Origin: Holophagae bacterium
GTDB lineage: Bacteria > Acidobacteriota > Thermoanaerobaculia > Thermoanaerobaculales > Sulfomarinibacteraceae
Length of the DNA stretch: 6,224 nt
Assembly: GCA_030609785.1 (NCBI GenBank)
Contig: JAUWTC010000164.1
Location: 1-6,224 of the forward strand
Reading direction: 5' to 3'
Both the position numbers and the translations under genes were made by a program. A model generated the notes under the pieces. The model made no database searches. It was not told the DNA's origin and was given only the letters and a program-made list of their open reading frames with translations. This document shows positions 1-3,416 of the stretch, piece after piece. Position 1 is the stretch's first letter. Each line of letters starts with the position of its first letter.

Positions 1-906
1 GGCGCTCTGGACATCGAAACAATCTTCATCGACGATGACGGAGCCTTGAGGGAAAGGTCGCCTGGCCCCATCAGCGTGGCTTCCGATCTCGAACCGTCCG
101 TCATCGACGAGACCGTGCTTGGCGTGGAGTACGAGTTTTTGTCCCATCTTGTGGCCGGGGCAGCGGGCGCCTTCCGGCGATCTGAGGGCAATCTGGCGAT
201 TCTGACTGAAGACGGTGGTCGTACCTTCCTTCTGGACACACCCTCGGGCGAAGCCTGGCCCGAGCGTCTTGACAGTGAAGTTTTCGAAACCTGGGCCTGG
301 GTTCGCAAGCGGCTGGCCAACGGCTGGCAGGCGGAGGTGCTCGTGGGGTGGCGTCAGAGCCGGGGCGCTTGGCCCGGTCCCCCGGATGTCGATCCGGCTG
401 ATCTTGACCGGGAGTATCTGGCCGACGTCCTGTCTCCGGCAGCCCTGGAGGGCGCATGGGGACCCTTGCCTGACGATCGCCGGTGGCATCTCGAGGTGGG
501 GGGTTCGTGGCTCTTTGCCGCCGGCCCGTCGGTGGGCGGTCGTTTGACCTACCGGTCGGGAGCGCCGGTGTCGCGGTTGGGGGCGCTGGCCGACGGCCTT
601 GGGCTTGATCGCCGGTTCACCGACAGCAGGGGTTCGGGCGGCCGAACCCCTGAGCTGTGGCGATTGGATATCGTCGGGTCGTGGCCCTTCGCCCTCGGCA
701 AGGGCCGGCTTGAAGCCTTCGCTGAACTGAGCAATCTTCTGGATTCACAGAGGGCCGTCAGGCTGGACGAGCGCTGGACAGTGCTCGATGAGACCCAGAT
801 CAGTGGTCTCGATCTGGACGAACAGCACACCGCCGGCACCTGGCGCGAGCCGTTGATCGTGCAAAGACCCCTGGAGATAAGACTCGGCTTGGCCTATAGG
901 TGGTAG
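1..906 (+). CDS. Oar-like TonB-dependent receptor, C-terminal part (5' end outside window)
   Basis: The frame is open from base 1 to the TAG at 904-906, giving 301 residues. A TTG at 46 could serve as a start, but the frame continues upstream and the product is clearly the back half of a beta-barrel, so I treat the gene as 5'-truncated by the window. Seen: a DE-x-x-LG-x-EYEF stretch near residues 34-43, a motif common in Oar-family barrels; LPDDRR at 156-161, a close counterpart of LPNDRR in the second receptor of this window; an SNLLD stretch near 244-248, equivalent to the FNLFD of many receptors; and a final Tyr-Arg-Trp. The terminal aromatic residue is the usual outer-membrane insertion signal recognised by the BAM machinery. 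Members of this family lie in the outer membrane and import ligands using TonB-ExbB-ExbD energy. The substrate cannot be told. Extracellular loops are shorter than in the second receptor. No plug or signal peptide is visible because those lie upstream. Confidence 0.85.
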   Translation, partial: GALDIETIFIDDDGALRERSPGPISVASDLEPSVIDETVLGVEYEFLSHLVAGAAGAFRRSEGNLAILTEDGGRTFLLDTPSGEAWPERLDSEVFETWAWVRKRLANGWQAEVLVGWRQSRGAWPGPPDVDPADLDREYLADVLSPAALEGAWGPLPDDRRWHLEVGGSWLFAAGPSVGGRLTYRSGAPVSRLGALADGLGLDRRFTDSRGSGGRTPELWRLDIVGSWPFALGKGRLEAFAELSNLLDSQRAVRLDERWTVLDETQISGLDLDEQHTAGTWREPLIVQRPLEIRLGLAYRW

Positions 907-911
907 GGAGT

Positions 912-925
912 TATCAGCTATCAGC
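912..925. repeat. Tandem heptamer TATCAGC x2
   Basis: Two exact adjacent copies of TATCAGC start six bases after the stop codon of the first receptor. Short runs of this kind occur in intergenic DNA of many environmental bacteria. Only two copies are present, so this could be chance; its position beside other repeat-like DNA is the reason to list it. Confidence 0.35.
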
Positions 926-938
926 TGAGCCGTTTGCA

Positions 939-957
939 AAAATATCCGGAATGTCGG
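939..957 (+). repeat. Dispersed intergenic motif, copy 1
   Basis: This 19-base stretch matches 2952-2970 at 16 of 19 positions, in the same orientation, with differences at 944, 953 and 954. The second copy belongs to a larger inverted-repeat element; here only the left portion is recognisable. Both copies are intergenic, on opposite sides of the VWA gene. Fits a degenerate copy of a dispersed repeat; chance similarity is not excluded. Confidence 0.4.
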
Positions 958-986
958 ACTGCCACCGATGAACCCATGGTCTAGTT

Positions 987-1077
987 TTGAACCGCCAAGA
1001 CGCAAAGAGCGCCAAGGGTATATATTTCAGTACTTTCTTTGCGTTCCCTTTGCGGCCTTCGTGTCTTTGCGGTTCAA
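987..1077. repeat. Large imperfect inverted repeat (REP-like) between convergent genes
   Basis: Arms of 32 bases at 987-1018 and 1046-1077 are complementary at 26 of 32 positions and enclose a 27-base loop. Each arm carries the wording AACCGC-x-AAGAC and AAGGG. Elements rich in CTTTGCG and TTTGCGGTT recur in intergenic DNA of diverse environmental bacteria; I recognise the style but cannot name a catalogued family. It lies between the receptor reading rightward and the VWA gene reading leftward, so transcripts from either side could fold into the hairpin. It may therefore act as a shared transcription end or 3' stabiliser, although no T-tract follows the stem. It does not encode a protein. 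Confidence 0.75.
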
Positions 1078-1125
1078 TTGTCTTCTTGTCTTGGTCGCAT
1101 CGAGTTTCGGGCTTCGGCCCTACTT

Positions 1126-2865
1126 CTACTCCGCCGCCTCTTCGATGAAGGTCTTCAACTGAGCGAATGAGGCTTGGCGCGTCACCTGGTCCATCAGGCC
1201 GACCGAGACGGTATAACTGCCGCTTTCCATCAGAAGGCTGGCCGAGATCATCCATTTCTCATGCTCCAGTTTGGCGTAGTCCGTGGCCGCAATACGAACC
1301 TCGTGTTGTTGGCGGACCAGATCCGACTGGCCACCCTCGCTGTCGCGTGCCGCAACGAACAGCACTGCCCGACCGACGTAGTCCTCGCCCTCGGGCAACA
1401 GGGCCAGTTGTTTGAGAGGGAAGGTGACTTGGATCGGCAGGGTCCAGCGATGTTTGGAGGCTGGCGCCGGGGCGCCGGCTTTGACCTTGATGTCCAGCGG
1501 GTTTTCTTCGACGGGGAAGAGCAGGCTGGTCATCACTTTGTCCTGAACCTGGGTTTCCAGGCTCTTTTCGACGAAGCGCCTGCGGTAGCGAAGGTCATAT
1601 TCAGGATGGCCCGGGAGTTCGATCTTGATGCGGTGAACCTTGTCGCCCCCGGTGACGTTGAGGGCGTAGCCCAACGAATAGTAGGTGAAGAGATCGGTCG
1701 AGATGCGATCGAAGGCCTTGGAGAAATCGTTGGTGTTGACGATGGCCTGGCCTCCGGTGTTGGAGGCCATGAACCGCAGGCTGTCGAGGAAGTTCTCCTG
1801 GCCGACGCCGACGGCGACGTTGTCCTGGGGTCCGGCGTACTCGGCCGTGGCTACGGAGCCGTGTTTCAAGCCTCCGGCGCCGATGGTGTAGAAGGTGACG
1901 TCCTGGGAGTTGGCCGCGGAGGTCAGGGCCTGGAAATTCCGCGACTGATCCCAACGGCTCATCTGGGTCATCATCGACGGGTCATTGAAGGTGTTGGAAT
2001 AGGCGTAGACCAGCTCCATGCCGGCGACCATCGGAAGTCCGTTGGAGATGTAGACGATGGACTTTTTTCCTGGCAGACCGGCCATCATCGAAACCGTGGC
2101 CCTCAGGGAGTGCAGCGTGAACATCAGATTGGTGGCCTCCTCCTCGGCCGCTCCGATGATCTGACCCCACAGAGTTCGTGCCTCGTTGACCTGGCTGGCC
2201 CCTGCGTCTTGTTTGTATCGGCGCATCTTGTCGAGGATCCTCTTGCGATCCTGGTCACGGCTGATCCGGCCACCAGTCTTCATTCTCTGGGCGCGGAGTG
2301 ACTGGAGAATCAGTTCTCTTTCATCGGTGAAGGGCTGGATGATCTTCAGACTTTTCTCGAAGGTGGCGACCATCATCTGGACCGGAGGATGCAGGTTTTC
2401 CCGCACGAACTCGTTGGCGCGGGCGAGCACGCGGTTCCGGTCGAGGGGGTGGAGGTTCTCGTGGTCGATGAACAGTACGATGTAAACCGGCTCTTCATCC
2501 GGCTGCGGTTGCGTTTCGGCATCAGCCGACGTTGGAGGGGGATCGGGCTCGACCGGCGCTTCGAGGCGTGAGTTGAAGACCTCCTGGGTGTAGAGCTTGA
2601 AGTGGGATATCTCTCGTGCCTTGCCGTCATGCAAGAGCCGGAAGTCGTCCTTGGTCAGATCTGTGATCGGGTGACCTTTCTTGTCGGTGACATAGGCGAT
2701 GACGTTGACGACGGTCAACTCAATTTCGTCACGGAAACTCAGGCCTCCGATGGGTGCAATCTCCGGGGACTCCGGGGACGCTTCCTGTTCGGCTTCCAAA
2801 GCCATGGTGGTTCCGGGTGCGCCCAGTGCCAGTGCGAGCATGATGATGGCGAAAAAACGAGTCAC
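1126..2865 (-). CDS. Secreted VWA-type protein (VWFA-related Acidobacterial domain family)
   Basis: The chosen GTG start at 2865 gives 579 residues and a TAG stop at 1126-1128. ATG codons at 2895 and 2871 are in frame, but GGAGG at 2877-2873 sits 7 bases before the GTG and only 1 base before the nearer ATG. Residues (from GTG): 1-22 form a signal peptide with hydrophobic core and a TMA cleavage site; 44-92 carry VVNVIAYVTDKKG and DFRLLHDGK, the N-terminal beta module typical of the family; 101-126 are a Pro/Glu-rich linker; about 127-400 hold the VWA-like fold, with YIVLFIDHEN, then KKSIVYISNGLP (267-278), VTFYTIGAGG (323-332) and NTGGQAIVNTND ending in YYSLGY (near 400). The RRF near 430 closes the domain, followed by a C-terminal region of about 150 residues that I cannot assign. 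The metal-site motif DxSxS is replaced by D134-H-E-N, so metal-dependent ligand binding is doubtful. Function unknown; probably a periplasmic or surface protein-interaction role. It is transcribed away from the second receptor and toward the first. Confidence 0.88.
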   Translation of the reverse strand: MTRFFAIIMLALALGAPGTTMALEAEQEASPESPEIAPIGGLSFRDEIELTVVNVIAYVTDKKGHPITDLTKDDFRLLHDGKAREISHFKLYTQEVFNSRLEAPVEPDPPPTSADAETQPQPDEEPVYIVLFIDHENLHPLDRNRVLARANEFVRENLHPPVQMMVATFEKSLKIIQPFTDERELILQSLRAQRMKTGGRISRDQDRKRILDKMRRYKQDAGASQVNEARTLWGQIIGAAEEEATNLMFTLHSLRATVSMMAGLPGKKSIVYISNGLPMVAGMELVYAYSNTFNDPSMMTQMSRWDQSRNFQALTSAANSQDVTFYTIGAGGLKHGSVATAEYAGPQDNVAVGVGQENFLDSLRFMASNTGGQAIVNTNDFSKAFDRISTDLFTYYSLGYALNVTGGDKVHRIKIELPGHPEYDLRYRRRFVEKSLETQVQDKVMTSLLFPVEENPLDIKVKAGAPAPASKHRWTLPIQVTFPLKQLALLPEGEDYVGRAVLFVAARDSEGGQSDLVRQQHEVRIAATDYAKLEHEKWMISASLLMESGSYTVSVGLMDQVTRQASFAQLKTFIEEAAE

Positions 2866-2872
2866 GGTCATA

Positions 2873-2877
2873 CCTCC
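2873..2877 (-). promoter_or_regulatory. Shine-Dalgarno GGAGG deciding the VWA gene start
   Basis: Read on the minus strand, GGAGG ends 7 bases before GTG (2865-2863), an ideal spacing, but only 1 base before the ATG at 2871 and downstream of the ATG at 2895. The GTG start also leaves a compact signal peptide. The evidence is spacing only. Confidence 0.65.
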
Positions 2878-2924
2878 GGGGAGAGTGTAGCGCACGAGAA
2901 GCCGTGGGCGCCAACGAGTTCCTG

Positions 2925-2953
2925 ATAAAATCCGAGGGGCCTCAGGGGCACAA
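2925..2953 (-). promoter_or_regulatory. Weak candidate sigma-70-type promoter for the VWA gene
   Basis: On the minus strand TTGTGC (2953-2948) and TTTTAT (2930-2925) are separated by 17 bases; they match the housekeeping consensus at 3 of 6 and 4 of 6 positions. Transcription would begin near 2918, leaving a leader of about 50 bases with the GGAGG. The match is weak, and the housekeeping consensus of this organism is assumed. Confidence 0.22.
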
Positions 2954-3005
2954 AATGTCCGGAATTCCGGTTTTCATGATCCCAGATTGAACGAAAAACC
3001 GGACA
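2952..3005. repeat. Inverted-repeat intergenic element, copy 2 of the dispersed motif
   Basis: The left part holds TGTCCGG (2956-2962), nested in the perfect palindrome CCGGAATTCCGG (2959-2970), and continues into CCGGTTTTC (2967-2975). The right part, 2993-3005, is GAAAAACCGGACA, whose complement reads TGTCCGGTTTTTC. CCGGTTTTC thus pairs with GAAAAACCGG with one extra base, and the outer TGTCCGG/CCGGACA ends also pair. The first 19 bases recur at 939-957. It could be a mobile-repeat relic, a hairpin, or a binding site in the divergent promoter region. It slightly overlaps the weak VWA promoter candidate. Confidence 0.55.
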
Positions 3006-3205
3006 GCTGATGTCACCGTCGGCCAAATTGCCGGCCTTCGCAAGAAACCTCAGACCGGAACCGACGGGGCTCCCGTCGATCCTGATACGAGGTACCTGAG
3101 AAAGCATGGCGACACAAGGTTTTCTGTCCGGCCGGCGTTGAGACAAGCCCTCTTCCGGAGGATCGTGGGATGTAAGGCCGTGAAACGAGACAGCGCCTCA
3201 GGACA
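3006..3205. other. Divergent upstream region without a supportable gene
   Basis: Short open frames cross this stretch on the minus strand, but none has a convincing start signal or protein-like composition. What can be supported is a 7-bp inverted repeat at 3062-3078, listed separately, and a further TGTCCGG at 3125-3131. The stretch lies directly upstream of the sigma-54 promoter and is where activator sites would be expected. Confidence 0.5.
3062..3078. promoter_or_regulatory. Perfect 7-bp inverted repeat, candidate activator site
   Basis: CGACGGG (3062-3068) and CCCGTCG (3072-3078) are perfect inverse complements around the 3-base spacer GCT. The centre lies about 138 bases upstream of the -24 element at 3208, within the usual range for enhancer-type sites bound by sigma-54 activator proteins. 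It is compact enough for a dimeric helix-turn-helix protein. The role is inferred from position and symmetry; it could also be a chance GC-rich palindrome. Confidence 0.35.
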
Positions 3206-3222
3206 TTGGCACGACGGTTGCT
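3206..3222 (+). promoter_or_regulatory. Sigma-54 (RpoN) -24/-12 promoter for the second receptor
   Basis: The sequence TTGGCACGACGGTTGCT fits the established sigma-54 consensus YTGGCACGrNNNTTGCW at every specified position. The invariant GG (3208-3209) and GC (3220-3221) are separated by exactly 10 bases. It points at the receptor gene; transcription would start near 3233, leaving a leader of about 184 bases. Sigma-54 promoters are silent without an activator ATPase, so the receptor is probably switched on by a specific signal. Neither rpoN nor an activator gene lies in this window. Confidence 0.8.
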
Positions 3223-3298
3223 TAATTCTGCTGTGGTATCCTGCGGCCCTAGCAGCCGGTCAGTGTCGGTTGGTAACGTAGGTATCAGAGCTTGAGCG

Positions 3299-3325
3299 GC
3301 CCGGTGTTGCCTTTGATGGCCGGGC
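3299..3325 (+). other. Leader hairpin of the second receptor mRNA
   Basis: GCCCGG (3299-3304) pairs perfectly with CCGGGC (3320-3325) around a 15-base loop, inside the predicted leader. No T-tract follows directly, so it is not a standard terminator. It is followed by a purine-rich stretch and then a T-rich stretch (about 3360-3393) just before the ribosome binding site. I do not recognise a known riboswitch. It may influence mRNA stability or translation, or mean nothing. Confidence 0.35.
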
Positions 3326-3404
3326 ACCATTGAAGGGAGGACAGGGCCGGGAAAGCAAGTCTGTTATTTGAGTGTTTTTCGTTTTTATCTTTTAACGAGG
3401 AAAC

Positions 3405-3410
3405 AGGAGG
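3405..3410 (+). promoter_or_regulatory. Shine-Dalgarno AGGAGG of the second receptor
   Basis: A strong AGGAGG lies 6 bases before ATG 3417. An in-frame TAA at 3393-3395 excludes a longer N-terminus, so the start is well fixed. Confidence 0.9.
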
Positions 3411-3416
3411 TTTCGA

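Noticed and set aside
46..48. TTG as a real start of the first receptor
   Set aside because: The frame is open to base 1 and the downstream protein begins in the middle of a barrel, with no signal peptide or plug.
1109..1120. Small hairpin GGGC-TTCG-GCCC just past the VWA stop codon
   Set aside because: The stem is only 4 bp and no T-tract follows on either strand, so I do not call it a terminator; the larger inverted repeat nearby is a better candidate.
968..1162. Small plus-strand open frame (64 codons) in the convergent spacer
   Set aside because: It is formed by the inverted-repeat element and the tail of the VWA gene; no ribosome binding site and repeat-derived composition.
1174..2301. 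Plus-strand open frame (375 codons) opposite the VWA gene
   Set aside because: Antisense shadow of a gene with a signal peptide and recognisable VWA hallmarks; its own translation has no recognisable domain.
3368..3396. Sigma-70-like TTGAGT-17-TTTAAC just before the second receptor
   Set aside because: It would start transcription at about 3403, within the ribosome binding site region, leaving too short a leader. The match lies in a T-rich stretch where such hits are easy, and the sigma-54 site is far better.
3233..3416. Riboswitch (cobalamin or cyclic-di-GMP type) in the receptor leader
   Set aside because: I could not find the conserved boxes of either class; only a simple hairpin is supported.
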